A stretch of 53,217 bases of DNA from UBA6626 sp963579995 (GTDB lineage Bacteria; Planctomycetota; Phycisphaerae; Phycisphaerales; Phycisphaeraceae). The stretch spans positions 1-53,217 of the forward strand of contig CAUZIY010000003.1 in assembly GCA_963579995.1 (NCBI GenBank), written 5' to 3'. Under the pieces are notes generated by a model. It saw only the letters and a list, made by a program, of their open reading frames with translations, made no database searches and was not told the DNA's origin. Position numbers and translations under genes: made by a program. This document shows, piece after piece, positions 25,705 to 35,287 of this stretch. Within the stretch, counting starts at the first letter, position 1; each line of letters starts with the position of its first letter.

Positions 25705-26580
25705 TTGAACCAAGTGACAGATCAAAATAACAATGGGGATATCATACCTCTGGAATCCTCGGTCTTGACATTACCGCTTCGACGCACCATGGCCCGAAGG
25801 AATATTCTGATCACGGGGGGCCTGGGCGGAATTGGCCGGCGAGTTTATGAGCTATATTCAAATGTTCTTCCAGATGCTCATCTCATTGTTGCTGATTTGG
25901 AGGGTGAACGGGCTGAAGCCTTTCGCGACAAGAATCTAACAGCGCAGTTCCTTTCGGTTGATTTCCTCGATGTAAATTCTATTGATCACTTCATCAATCA
26001 GATTTCTCTGGACGAACCATTGACAGATCTGATTGCCGTTCACGGAGGTGTTGGTAATGCCGAATGGGAGACAAAACAGCGTAGTGATTCGCTGACTGCT
26101 GAACAGATGGTGTATTTGAACCTGACCAGCGTGGTGCTTCTTCTGGGCAACCTGCTGGATCGCAGGTTGCTTGTCGGGGCGGCTGATAATCACGCTACGG
26201 CCACTTGTATTTCGTCGTGCAACCGTTTCGGTGGCTTTCGATCCGAGCCCTATGCGGCAGCCAAATCAGGATTACTCGGTGCAGTTCGTGAATTTGCAGC
26301 CACGCGCGGCGCCAACAGTGCCGTGCGTGTCAATATGGTCACGCCCGGCACAGTGATTGATACATGGGCACAGGGGCCACGCGAAAAGATGCAGCAGATT
26401 GCATCCAGCATGCCGATCGGTCGGTATGCTCGTGCCAACGACATTGCCACCACGATCCTCATGTTGACCGAGCAGATGGTTGCTGTAACTGGCCAGGAAA
26501 TTGTGGTAGATGGTGGGCAATTGTTGGTGCGCGTGACACCGCGAAAAGTCGCGGAAGTCGCGGCGATGATCAAAGAGTAA
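25705..26580 (+). CDS. Short-chain dehydrogenase/reductase
   Basis: A 291-residue SDR with TGGLGGIG (37-44) for NAD(P) binding and a catalytic set of Ser170/171, Tyr183 and Lys187 (EPYAAAKSG). A C-terminal VNMVTPGTV segment and GQEIVVDGGQ also fit. The TTG start at 25705 is chosen because AAGGAG lies 9 bases upstream. Starting at the ATG at 25789 would leave this ribosome binding site unused and remove a 28-residue leader that lacks fold motifs. The usual NNAG is replaced by VHGGVGNAE, so substrate access may differ. Probably an alcohol or sugar dehydrogenase, substrate unknown. Confidence 0.85.
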   Translation: MNQVTDQNNNGDIIPLESSVLTLPLRRTMARRNILITGGLGGIGRRVYELYSNVLPDAHLIVADLEGERAEAFRDKNLTAQFLSVDFLDVNSIDHFINQISLDEPLTDLIAVHGGVGNAEWETKQRSDSLTAEQMVYLNLTSVVLLLGNLLDRRLLVGAADNHATATCISSCNRFGGFRSEPYAAAKSGLLGAVREFAATRGANSAVRVNMVTPGTVIDTWAQGPREKMQQIASSMPIGRYARANDIATTILMLTEQMVAVTGQEIVVDGGQLLVRVTPRKVAEVAAMIKE

Positions 26581-26603
26581 GAAATAGATGCCGTTGATAT
26601 TGC

Positions 26604-26640
26604 AGGGTCATCACCTTGTTGCATTAGCAGCAATGATCCT
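26604..26640. terminator. Bulged hairpin between convergent genes
   Basis: AGGGTCAT pairs with ATGATCCT, and an inner TGTTGC pairs with GCAGCA around a 4-base loop, with G-U pairs and a 5-base bulge. It lies between the convergent SDR and sialidase-like genes. There is no T-run, so termination is only a possibility. Confidence 0.4.
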
Positions 26641-26685
26641 CGCCGCCCCATCATGTGCTGGAAATATCTCCTGCTTGATGTTGAA

Positions 26686-27957
26686 CTAAATGACGATCTC
26701 GTATTTGTAGGAGTCGCTTGTGAAGGTCTCTTTGGTCATGAAAGGGCCGTGGTGGGAATTTGGAACGCTGTGATGGGAAAATGGTAATGCACAGGCTTGG
26801 CACATTGTGAGGATAAAGTTTCCGGTATCCCTGTCTTCATAAACCCACGCGTTGGAATATTCCTTCGGATTGTCTGGGTCTGTCGATTCGTCAATTGTCG
26901 TTACCGTTTGTTTCCTGATCGTACAGTTGATTTCATCCACTTCGGCAATTTCCAGGATGAACCGATGTCGATTTGACGGCAAGTTGAGATAGTTATCCTC
27001 CTTTGGGGGAAGGATATTGCCAATCCAGTAGAGTTTTCCATTGCGTGAACTTCGGATCAGACGAGAAATGGAACTGGGCGAGTAGAGAAGATCACCGTTG
27101 TCAAAGGACAATCGCTGCAACTGGGACCAGGTTTGGCCACGGTCATGTGAGATGCAGTAGAACTTACCGGGTGAATCTGGTGGACTGGCACGCATGATTC
27201 CTAATATTGACCCGTCGTCACGCTCAGCGAGGGTGATTTCACTAAGGCATCCGGATTCTTCCGTAATGGAAAGGTATTCGCTCATGTCCCAATCGATATC
27301 GCTGCAAGTACCCTGCCAGTGGGCCGTCACAACCCCCGAGGTCTTCTGATTCGGGTCGGCTTTTTGCTCCCGTTCATTCCATGGCCAGATATGAAATGGC
27401 AATAGAAGGTTGCCGTCACGCAATTGAAGCGGTGCATTGCTGATAAATCCTGCATTACAACCGAAACGTATGTTGCGCATGTAATGGGTCTGGTTAAATT
27501 CAGGCCCACCTTGAATCATGATCCTTTCGTCCCCCCAGGTTTGCCCGCCATCGTGAGAGATTCGATAGAGCTGGCGGGAATATTTTTTAATGTCAAGGGT
27601 GGCTGTTTGGGGGCTTTTGACCCAACGACGCAAGATGAACAGTAGGCACAGATCGTTGCGCTGATCAGTCATGATAAATTGCAGATAATTATGGGAAGAT
27701 CCGTTCTCGGATTCGTCCGTGGTGCGTGGCCATGGCTTGGCCTGCCAACTGCGACCGCCATCTTCTGAGCGAATTAACATGGACAAACTGTCGCCGCTAA
27801 CCGTTTGTTCAACTTGATCGAAATCAACTTCTCGAATGATGCCCATCAGATGTGGATCTTTGGGGCTGGTATAGCCATTGATGTATGCATCCACCCGACA
27901 GCCGAGACGAGGTGATTTCCAGAATAGTGATTTGTTGACGGCGATTGTGCTGCGCAT
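26686..27957 (-). CDS. Sialidase-like (BNR/Asp-box) protein
   Basis: A 423-residue six-bladed propeller candidate with three Asp boxes: SEDGGRSW (64-71 from this start), SHDGGQTW (134-141) and SHDRGQTW (270-277). The family includes exo-alpha-sialidases and related glycosidases; conserved arginines of the triad were not assigned. No signal peptide is present, so the protein may be cytoplasmic or processed late. The ATG at 27957 is preferred because GGAG precedes it by 5 bases. It stands alone on the minus strand, 155 bases beyond the stop of the hydroxyacid dehydrogenase gene. Confidence 0.8.
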   Translation of the reverse strand: MRSTIAVNKSLFWKSPRLGCRVDAYINGYTSPKDPHLMGIIREVDFDQVEQTVSGDSLSMLIRSEDGGRSWQAKPWPRTTDESENGSSHNYLQFIMTDQRNDLCLLFILRRWVKSPQTATLDIKKYSRQLYRISHDGGQTWGDERIMIQGGPEFNQTHYMRNIRFGCNAGFISNAPLQLRDGNLLLPFHIWPWNEREQKADPNQKTSGVVTAHWQGTCSDIDWDMSEYLSITEESGCLSEITLAERDDGSILGIMRASPPDSPGKFYCISHDRGQTWSQLQRLSFDNGDLLYSPSSISRLIRSSRNGKLYWIGNILPPKEDNYLNLPSNRHRFILEIAEVDEINCTIRKQTVTTIDESTDPDNPKEYSNAWVYEDRDTGNFILTMCQACALPFSHHSVPNSHHGPFMTKETFTSDSYKYEIVI

Positions 27958-28112
27958 CATTACTCCAGGCGACGAACGGAGCCTCTTTACATCATATCGG
28001 ATTGGAATTTGTACTGGCAGATCTTTTTCTGGTAAGTCATTTTTCTCGTAAATTCATCACAATCTAATGAGGGGACTTCTGTTTCAAGTGCATCTGATAG
28101 GCGTGCTTTGCA

Positions 28113-29087
28113 CTAGTATCCCAGAGTTTGGTCGCGTATACCCATTAATAATTCGCCGTTGAGGTACCGATGTAGGTTCTCTTTGCAGAACTTTCTTCGC
28201 GCCGCGAACATTTTGGCAGTTGGGCTGGAACTGTGTGGAGAAATAAGACAGTTATCCAGGTTCCACAGTGGGCTGGGGTTTTGGGGATCCGGTGGTTCGA
28301 TAGTCAGTGCATCAGTAGCGGCGCCGGCGAGTTGCCCGTTGTGGAGTGCGTCGGCAAGTGCCACCTCATCAATAATGGCACCACGTGATATCACGATCAA
28401 ATGAGCACTTGGTTTAAGTAAAGCAATTCGTCTTTTGTCGATGAGCCCCCGCGTTTCATCCGTGAGGGGGGATGAGATGACGAACCAATCCGAGATCTTG
28501 AGCAAATCGTCAAGACTATCGGGAGGCCAGATGGCCTCGGCCTGGTTGGAATGGGTGGGTGGTGTGCGTGCGATGGCATAAACCTTCATGTCGAAACCAT
28601 GTGCCCGACGTGCTACGGCACGACCCACCGCGCCGAATCCTAGAATCCCGATTGTCGACCCCGCAAGTTCCAGGATACGGTTGTGGTATTTCTGCGTGTC
28701 AAATATGTGGTTCTTTTGATCATCAAGCACCTGCGGTAAGCAATGGGCAAAAGAAAGGATCATGGCAAATACATGATCGGCCATTGAAGGCGCATGGACA
28801 TCGGGAGTATGGGTAATGATTACGTCACTATTAACCAGTTCAGGTATTGCCATCGCGAAATCAATACCGGCCCAGGGTGAAGCGACCCATTTGACTTGAC
28901 GGGCGGTCAGAAATGCATCACGTGTAATGGCACCGATACAGACATCCGCGTCGCGGATATGCTCACGTTGTGCATCAGGTGTGTTGCCGACTGCAAAAAC
29001 AACACCTGGAAACGCTTGGCGCCAATCCTGCAGTGATGGGATGCAGGAATCGACTCCGATCATAACCTTGACAGCTTTTTTGGTCAT
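28113..29087 (-). CDS. D-2-hydroxyacid dehydrogenase
   Basis: A 324-residue NAD-dependent enzyme. The Rossmann loop is GFGAVG (150-155). The catalytic set is Arg235 (ISRGAIIDE), Glu264 (TIEPP) and His285 (SPHSSS), all present. Family members reduce 2-keto acids such as glyoxylate, hydroxypyruvate or phenylpyruvate. The start overlaps the stop of the FAD oxidoreductase gene by four bases (ATGA), so they form a coupled pair, and the two enzymes may act in one oxidation route. The exact substrate is not evident. Confidence 0.9.
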   Translation of the reverse strand: MTKKAVKVMIGVDSCIPSLQDWRQAFPGVVFAVGNTPDAQREHIRDADVCIGAITRDAFLTARQVKWVASPWAGIDFAMAIPELVNSDVIITHTPDVHAPSMADHVFAMILSFAHCLPQVLDDQKNHIFDTQKYHNRILELAGSTIGILGFGAVGRAVARRAHGFDMKVYAIARTPPTHSNQAEAIWPPDSLDDLLKISDWFVISSPLTDETRGLIDKRRIALLKPSAHLIVISRGAIIDEVALADALHNGQLAGAATDALTIEPPDPQNPSPLWNLDNCLISPHSSSPTAKMFAARRKFCKENLHRYLNGELLMGIRDQTLGY

Positions 29088-30628
29088 GCAAGTAGCTTTG
29101 CAACCCGCTGTGGTTCGCCAAGATTGACGCCCGATGCGTGCAACACTCGTTGCAGCTGTTTTATTTTTAGTTGTCTGGGTGAAATGTTCTGTCCGGCGCA
29201 GATTGCAGCAGCAATGCCTGCGGCCTGCCCCATGGTTAACACGACTTCCCTGTAGCGCAGATTGGGGGGTTTTTGGTGGGCGGCTACGCCAACGGCGAGT
29301 AAACCCTCGACACGCTTGGGCAGCAGTTGGCGATATGGGATATCGGTGTAATTTGAAATCACACGCAGGTCGTAGGTTTGATGGATCACATCATCGTGAC
29401 GTGTTGCATCGATCAAGTCCTGCTTGGTGACAATGTATTCCGCTTCGATGGCTCGTCCGCCACGAGTACCGATATAGGGCGAAAGGTACAGCACGTAGGC
29501 GTTTTCAAACCCCGGGCAATATTTGCGATAAAAGCGAACCGTTTGGAACACATATCGCCTTACGTCGTGCTCAACCATCGTCATGTGGTCTGCATTCAAT
29601 GTGTCCACGTCACCGTCGATATCTGCTCTCGTGGACACCACGCCGGCCTCACCCTGCCAGGGCCAAGGCCAGAGTGTAATAACACGTCCAATGTCGCCCA
29701 CCCAACCGACAGCTTCATAGCTGTTTTCTTCATAGGCGCGTCGGAATAAATCCCCCATGGGACGTAGGCGGTTGAGATGGGCGCCAAAACGCCTGGCCAC
29801 AAATTCATCTATGTTTGGGATGACCTTCTCGTCAATCCATGGATCCGGCCAGTCAGATGCCTTTTGGCGTGCCCTAACCGTTTGATCAAAATCCCACATT
29901 GTTGTCTCGGTACGTTCTTGCATGAATGCATCAAATTTCACTTGGTCAGCCCCTCCGATACCAATGGAGATATTCATGCTCGGTTCTCTGTTGCACGGGA
30001 CGGTGGGCGCGCCAGCTCTCTGGGACAGGGATGCGTTGGCGGTGGCATCAATGGTCACTTTGGCCCTTACTGCACAGCGACCGGAAACCGTCTGAACGTA
30101 AACCCCACGTACTGAATTTTTATTTTCAATGATTGGGTCGCATGCGTACGATTGCAGCATTTGGATGACGCCAGCTTCCTCTAGCATCTGATTGAAAAGA
30201 TACCTGATTCGTTCGGCCCAGTTGGAAAAATTCGGGCAGGGTCCAGACGTTTCGATCATATCGAACATCCGTGCCATCCACTCGCCTGCCAGGCCACAGC
30301 CACGGATGTATTCGTGGGTGTCAGTCGGGATTTCCGACAAACCCAGCGGACTGATCCAATGGGCCGCTGGTGCTGTCTGATGGGATTCGCCTTCAGCAAC
30401 AAGAAATCGTCGTGGGTCCAATGGCGCCAGATCCAGTGCTCCTGCAGCCCAGCCACCTGTGGTCATACAGCCACCGACTGAACCATATTTTTCAATTAAT
30501 ACGGTATTTGCGCCTTGCCGGGCTGCGGCCACGGCCGTTGCCACCCCCCCGGCGCCTGATCCAACAACCACCACATCCACGTCATGGGCAATGTGGATTG
30601 AGCGTGAAGATTCTGTGATGTGATTCAT
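29084..30628 (-). CDS. FAD-dependent oxidoreductase (FAD_oxidored family)
   Basis: A 514-residue flavoprotein with the N-terminal dinucleotide motif VVVGSGAGGVATAVAAARQG (20-39) followed by EKYGSVGGCMTTGG, typical of the FAD_oxidored (PF12831-like) family. The C-terminal part has LLAVGVAAHQKPPN and TMGQAAGIAAAI, which complete FAD binding. Such proteins are abundant in Planctomycetota next to carbohydrate genes, with few characterised substrates. Its start diverges from the FG-GAP gene, and AGAAG lies 7 bases upstream. It heads a two-gene operon with the hydroxyacid dehydrogenase. Confidence 0.88.
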   Translation of the reverse strand: MNHITESSRSIHIAHDVDVVVVGSGAGGVATAVAAARQGANTVLIEKYGSVGGCMTTGGWAAGALDLAPLDPRRFLVAEGESHQTAPAAHWISPLGLSEIPTDTHEYIRGCGLAGEWMARMFDMIETSGPCPNFSNWAERIRYLFNQMLEEAGVIQMLQSYACDPIIENKNSVRGVYVQTVSGRCAVRAKVTIDATANASLSQRAGAPTVPCNREPSMNISIGIGGADQVKFDAFMQERTETTMWDFDQTVRARQKASDWPDPWIDEKVIPNIDEFVARRFGAHLNRLRPMGDLFRRAYEENSYEAVGWVGDIGRVITLWPWPWQGEAGVVSTRADIDGDVDTLNADHMTMVEHDVRRYVFQTVRFYRKYCPGFENAYVLYLSPYIGTRGGRAIEAEYIVTKQDLIDATRHDDVIHQTYDLRVISNYTDIPYRQLLPKRVEGLLAVGVAAHQKPPNLRYREVVLTMGQAAGIAAAICAGQNISPRQLKIKQLQRVLHASGVNLGEPQRVAKLLA

Positions 30629-30747
30629 AGATGGGCTTCTTTTACCCTCATAGGGGGGATAGGGTCAAGATCCATTGTACGATTCTGTCTTGTGATTCTC
30701 ATGAAAGTACTTTGCCTTTTTTCTTTTTCTTCGGTAGTTATAACTGG

Positions 30748-33450
30748 ATGGCTAATTCTGGATATTGGATCACGCGTGGGTTTGAATCATTTCGTCGCGG
30801 TACGTTTGGCAATGCAGGACAAAATCTTTATGTGTCTCAACGCGGCATTCTGCAGCGAATATTTCTGCATGACCTGAATCAGGATGGATATATCGAGGCC
30901 ATCTTTTGTAACTGCCAGGATCAATTGGAGGCACCGGATATTTATGTTTATACCAATCCGCTCAATAGCCGTGATCGTATTGAACTTCCTGCGGATGGTG
31001 CATTAAGCGGTGCCGTGGCCGACCTTAATGGCGATGGATATGACGATCTGGTTCTGGGTATGGAGTACAACGGTGCTTCAACTGAGCTACATGCCTTCAT
31101 CTACTATGGCTCAGCCGAGGGTTTTCGTGAACAGCATTGCGTGCATATTCCCGTCCCGCAATGCCAGTCCGTGGCAATTGGGGATTTCGATGGTGACGGT
31201 CGGCCTGATCTTGCATTTATCTCAAAGGGCAAGCTGCGGGTGTTCTATCAGACCGAATTAGGATTTGAACCTTCGGCATTTACGGATCTTGATATTAGTG
31301 GCGACCATCTGGCCAGTGTAGATTTGGATTGCGACGGTTATGCGGATCTGTACATCATTTCAGATCGTTTTCCTCCGCGAATCCTATGGGGTGGTGAGGG
31401 CGGCCTTAGTGTGTCACGAAAAAGTGAATACAGCATTGAAGGTGACGCTGGGTCGTTTACAGAAGAAGCCGATGAAACGATGGAGCAAGAGCGTGTAGGG
31501 CTAACACCTTTGGCGCGTACCATCTGTCTAGGTGGTGACCATCACCTGTTTATGGCTTTTTCAGATCATGTTTATCTTGTTCCAGTTACAGCGAATCGGT
31601 CCTTCGGTCGGCGCCTGAAATTCTCTTGTCCTGCAAGCTTGTCTGTGGCGAGTGGTGATTTTAATGGCGACGGTGAACAGGATCTTGTGTTTGCGACACG
31701 TGCAAAAGCGGGCAAGCGTGAGCGATCCTGGATTTATTGGGGTGGCCCCGATGGGTTCAGCGAAGATCGACGCACCGAGCTTGACACATTTTGTGCGTGC
31801 GATGTGACAGCAGATGATCTGGACGGCAACGGTTACGATGACATCATCATCTGTCAGAACCAAACCCCCGAAACGTATTCGGTGAATTCACGGATCTTTT
31901 GCGGTTGCAAAGATGGTGTCAATTCAACTCCAGTTGAGCTGCCGACGGAAGGCGCGCGTCTCGCACTGGTTGCCAGAGGCAGCAAGCAGGTTCATCCACA
32001 GGTGGTTTTTATAAATCGATGGGGCCGAACCGGCCGCAATGTGATCAAGCCAGTCATTTACTTCGGTGGCAGTGAGGGGTTTTCAGTCGATCGTTGTCAA
32101 TACCTTAAAGGTATTGGTGCGACAACTGCCTTGCCATGTGATTTTAATGATGACGGCCGACCGGATCTTGTGTTTGCAAATAGTGCTGAAAATGCCCAAC
32201 ACCTGGATCCAGGTACATATTGTTACCTGCAAGGCGTCAACGGATTTTCAGGTGAACCAAGTGTGGTATTGCCTTCAAGGCACGCATGGGGTCTGGCTGC
32301 AGCTGATATCGATCGAGATGGTTGTCTGGAATTGATTATCATCCCCTTTATCGGCGAGGAAGTTCTTATTTATAGATCGTCTGGCGATGGCTTTGACACA
32401 GAAAATCCTCAGCGTGTACGGCTGGTCGAGAACGGTAAAGCTTATAAGTCTTCATATCGTGGGTGTCTTGCTGATCTGAACAATGATGGCTATCTCGATT
32501 TGGTTCTTGGCCAGCTTGGCAGTGACCGCTGCTTCGTGCTCTGGGGTGGTCCGGATGGTTTCGACTTTGGCCGCAGGCAAGACCTGTCCGTTATTCGTGG
32601 GCAAAGTGTCGATGCTGCGGATCTTACCGGTAACGGATATCTGGATTTGATTGTTGGCGGACACTTACCTCAAGCGAATGGGCCACACGATTCGTTTGTG
32701 TACATCTATTGGAATGGGCCGGAAGGACTCAGTGAAACCCGCCGTATGCAATTGTCCGTGAACACTGCCAACTGTCTTTCTGTAGCCGATTTTGACAATG
32801 ACGGACATCTGGACCTATTTGTTGGGTGCTACCATGACGGCCGTAACAGGGATATCGATTCCTTTATCTTCTGGGGCGGCCCCGGTGGTTCATTTAGTCA
32901 GAAGAAACTCACACGCATTGCCGGCCATTCGGTTACAGCGAGTCTTGCCGCGGATTTTAACGAAGATGGCCGGGTAGACCTTGTGATTGCCAATCACAAG
33001 ATCATGGGAGATCACAAAGGTGATTCCTTTGTCTTGATGAACGGCCCTGATGGATTTGATCCACGGCCTGCCACACGTCTACCGACAATGGGTCCACACG
33101 GAATGATTCCCGTTCAGCCGGGTAACCAAAAGGATCGTGGCCCTGAAGAATATTACATTTCAGAGCCCCATAAACTACCCAGGGGTGCATGCGTTCAAAA
33201 GATCGAATGGGAAGCAGATGTGCCGGTTAAGACATGGGTGAAAGCTCAGATACGTCTTGCCAACAGCCAAGAGTTGCTGGACGGCGCAGTTTGGCAGGGT
33301 TCGGATGGTCCAGGGAGTTGGCTTGATTGTGGCGAAGAGGCTCATCACATCAACAATAAAGGTGGGTGGGTTCAATATCGACTTGCATTAGGTGCAATCA
33401 ATAGTGGCAGTACGCCGCGTATTCATGAGGTAAAGGTGGCATATCTATAA
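30748..33450 (+). CDS. FG-GAP/VCBS repeat protein with 12 calcium loops
   Basis: A 900-residue beta-propeller type protein. Twelve D-x-[DNTR]-x-[DN]-G loops followed by a hydrophobic strand can be counted, for example DLNGDGYDDLVLG, DFDGDGRPDLAFI, DFNDDGRPDLVFA, DLTGNGYLDLIVG and DFNEDGRVDLVIA. The spacing suggests two propellers. A C-terminal beta domain of about 90 residues follows. Related proteins are usually exported and bind calcium and glycans or other proteins. No signal peptide is in frame. A hydrophobic segment (MKVLCLFSFSSVVITGWLIL) occurs just upstream in another frame, past a T-rich tract, so a frameshift at the 5' end is possible. The ATG at 30748 is chosen to leave room for a divergent promoter. 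Confidence 0.85.
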   Translation: MANSGYWITRGFESFRRGTFGNAGQNLYVSQRGILQRIFLHDLNQDGYIEAIFCNCQDQLEAPDIYVYTNPLNSRDRIELPADGALSGAVADLNGDGYDDLVLGMEYNGASTELHAFIYYGSAEGFREQHCVHIPVPQCQSVAIGDFDGDGRPDLAFISKGKLRVFYQTELGFEPSAFTDLDISGDHLASVDLDCDGYADLYIISDRFPPRILWGGEGGLSVSRKSEYSIEGDAGSFTEEADETMEQERVGLTPLARTICLGGDHHLFMAFSDHVYLVPVTANRSFGRRLKFSCPASLSVASGDFNGDGEQDLVFATRAKAGKRERSWIYWGGPDGFSEDRRTELDTFCACDVTADDLDGNGYDDIIICQNQTPETYSVNSRIFCGCKDGVNSTPVELPTEGARLALVARGSKQVHPQVVFINRWGRTGRNVIKPVIYFGGSEGFSVDRCQYLKGIGATTALPCDFNDDGRPDLVFANSAENAQHLDPGTYCYLQGVNGFSGEPSVVLPSRHAWGLAAADIDRDGCLELIIIPFIGEEVLIYRSSGDGFDTENPQRVRLVENGKAYKSSYRGCLADLNNDGYLDLVLGQLGSDRCFVLWGGPDGFDFGRRQDLSVIRGQSVDAADLTGNGYLDLIVGGHLPQANGPHDSFVYIYWNGPEGLSETRRMQLSVNTANCLSVADFDNDGHLDLFVGCYHDGRNRDIDSFIFWGGPGGSFSQKKLTRIAGHSVTASLAADFNEDGRVDLVIANHKIMGDHKGDSFVLMNGPDGFDPRPATRLPTMGPHGMIPVQPGNQKDRGPEEYYISEPHKLPRGACVQKIEWEADVPVKTWVKAQIRLANSQELLDGAVWQGSDGPGSWLDCGEEAHHINNKGGWVQYRLALGAINSGSTPRIHEVKVAYL

Positions 33451-33589
33451 GCTTCGATATTTGGGCAGGGTATTTTGGGTCAAAGATTATGTCTGACCTG
33501 GATCATTATCGAAAATAGATGCCTTTGTATTCATGCATGAGTTTGAAGTTTTTCATCCAGTAATGTATCAGTAAAAGAAGAACGTAAAA

Positions 33590-34348
33590 ATGAAAACAGA
33601 TCGAAAAGTTGCAATCGTTACAGGTGCTGGATCTGGGATCGGCAAGCGGGTTGCGTTGGCCCTTCTGTCAGAAGGGTATTCGGTCGTTCTGGCCGGGCGG
33701 CGTTCTGAGCCGCTTGCTGCTATCGCCGATGACGTAGAGGTCGATTCATCTCGAGTGCTGGTTGTTTCAACTGATGTAAGAGACTCTGGTGCGATTGAAA
33801 ACCTGTTTGACCAGTCCAAGCAAGAGTTCGGCCGTCTGGATGTGCTGTTCAATAATGCCGGCGTGTTTACCCCTCCTGGATTACTTGAAGATCTTACCGT
33901 GGAACAGTGGCAAGCGGTTGTAGACACCAATCTGACCGGTACATTTTTATGTACGCAGGCTGCGTTTGTAATCATGAAGTCTCAGCAGCCTCGTGGTGGT
34001 CGAATCATTAACAATGGGTCGGTATCTGCCCATGTGCCCAGACCCAATTCAGCGCCCTATACCGCCACCAAGCATGCGGTCGCTGGGCTTACCAAGTCAA
34101 CATCTTTGGATGGCCGTAAGTACGACATCGCCTGCAGCCAGATCGATATCGGTAACGCCGAAACAGAAATGACGCAGCGAATGAAGCAGGGTATTCTCCA
34201 AGCTAATGGAGATACATTGGTCGAGCCGGTCATGGATCTGGACCATGTTGCGCATGCGGTCGTGTATATCGCCAATCTTCCGCTGGATGTGAATGTTCAA
34301 TTTATGACGGTGATGGCAACCAAGATGCCGTACATTGGCCGTGGGTGA
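33590..34348 (+). CDS. Short-chain dehydrogenase/reductase
   Basis: A 252-residue classical SDR. It has TGAGSGIG (11-18), NNAG (88-91), catalytic Ser144/146 (NNGSVSAH), Tyr157 and Lys161 (APYTATKHA), all intact. The C-terminal part is shorter in the cofactor lid than most and ends with FMTVMATKMPYIGRG. The substrate is unknown; sugar or sugar alcohol oxidation is possible. It follows the FG-GAP gene by 139 bases and precedes the PIG-L deacetylase gene by 67 bases on the same strand, so these last two may share a transcript. The ribosome binding site is weak (AAGAAGAACG). Confidence 0.9.
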   Translation: MKTDRKVAIVTGAGSGIGKRVALALLSEGYSVVLAGRRSEPLAAIADDVEVDSSRVLVVSTDVRDSGAIENLFDQSKQEFGRLDVLFNNAGVFTPPGLLEDLTVEQWQAVVDTNLTGTFLCTQAAFVIMKSQQPRGGRIINNGSVSAHVPRPNSAPYTATKHAVAGLTKSTSLDGRKYDIACSQIDIGNAETEMTQRMKQGILQANGDTLVEPVMDLDHVAHAVVYIANLPLDVNVQFMTVMATKMPYIGRG

Positions 34349-34415
34349 TCCAGTGCATTGCGGGCGAATAAATGGCAGGTCCTTGTGCTATTAGGTGACA
34401 AAGGAAAGGGATACG

Positions 34416-35270
34416 ATGTCCGAACACTTGCGAGTACTTCACGTTGGTGCGCACCCCGCAGATGCATTTGATCATGCAGGTGGAACCTTGGCCAATCACG
34501 TTGAGCGAGGCGATGAAGTAACCATTGTCACATTGACCCATGGCGTTCAATCGCATGCTTGGAATCTGATTGCAAAAAGTCGTGACCAGAAGGAGGTGGT
34601 GGATTCAGCTAGGCGAGAATCAGCCATTGATGATAAGGAAAAGGAGATTGTTGATGCGTGTGGCGTGCTTGGGGTTCAGGATTTGCGTTTTTTACGTTTG
34701 GAAGATGGCATGTTGATGAAGACTCCACAGATTGTTCGGAAGATGGCGATGATCATTAAGGAGATCCGGCCTGATATTCTCATTACTCATAGTCCGCTTG
34801 AAGGGGGTGGAGTTGGTGCAGGCCACTCGCATGCCATTTGTGCAGATATTGTGCTGTCGGCAGTCTATATGGTCTGCGGGCTTATTGACGGGGATGACTC
34901 ACCGCCTCATGAAGTGGGCCAGATCTTTTTTGTCGGTCAATTTGGTCAGGACTCCATCTTTGATTTCGAATCCAACCGCTTTCCTTACATTCTGATTGAC
35001 ATTACCGATGTGGTGGAAAAGAAAGTCAGGGCGCTTGAGAAATTAAAGTCACAGTTCTATTCGGGGCCACTTGGCCGCAAGCTCATAGAATGCCAAAACG
35101 GGTATTTTGCTGTTCATGCCCGTGTCCCCTACGTGGAGCCGTTTTATCCCTGGCGTCCCGAAGTTTACAAGACACTTCCCGTTAGTGATTTCAACTTGAA
35201 TCTAAAGGGTCGCGCCAGCAAAGAACTATTTGACGAATCTGCGAGAATGATTGTGCCGTTTCTCAAATAA
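34416..35270 (+). CDS. PIG-L/LmbE-family deacetylase
   Basis: A 284-residue protein of the PIG-L zinc deacetylase fold. It starts at 34416, where AAAGGG precedes the ATG. The N-terminal site reads AHPADAFDHAGG (12-23) instead of the usual AHPDDE. The first Asp, the general base in MshB-type enzymes, is Ala here, while the second Asp (zinc ligand) is kept. The second site is GGGVGAGHSHA (131-140, His137/139). Relatives remove acetyl groups from N-acetylglucosaminyl compounds. The change could mean altered chemistry or a subgroup with a different base. It is convergent with the ABC permease gene, 17 bases away. Confidence 0.85.
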   Translation: MSEHLRVLHVGAHPADAFDHAGGTLANHVERGDEVTIVTLTHGVQSHAWNLIAKSRDQKEVVDSARRESAIDDKEKEIVDACGVLGVQDLRFLRLEDGMLMKTPQIVRKMAMIIKEIRPDILITHSPLEGGGVGAGHSHAICADIVLSAVYMVCGLIDGDDSPPHEVGQIFFVGQFGQDSIFDFESNRFPYILIDITDVVEKKVRALEKLKSQFYSGPLGRKLIECQNGYFAVHARVPYVEPFYPWRPEVYKTLPVSDFNLNLKGRASKELFDESARMIVPFLK

Positions 35271-35287
35271 TTCGAATAAATGCTTAT

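Noticed and set aside
30880..33020. Repeated DNA as a possible CRISPR or tandem repeat array
   Set aside because: The repeats are the codons of the 12 FG-GAP calcium loops and vary in spacing and bases. There is no repeat-spacer structure.
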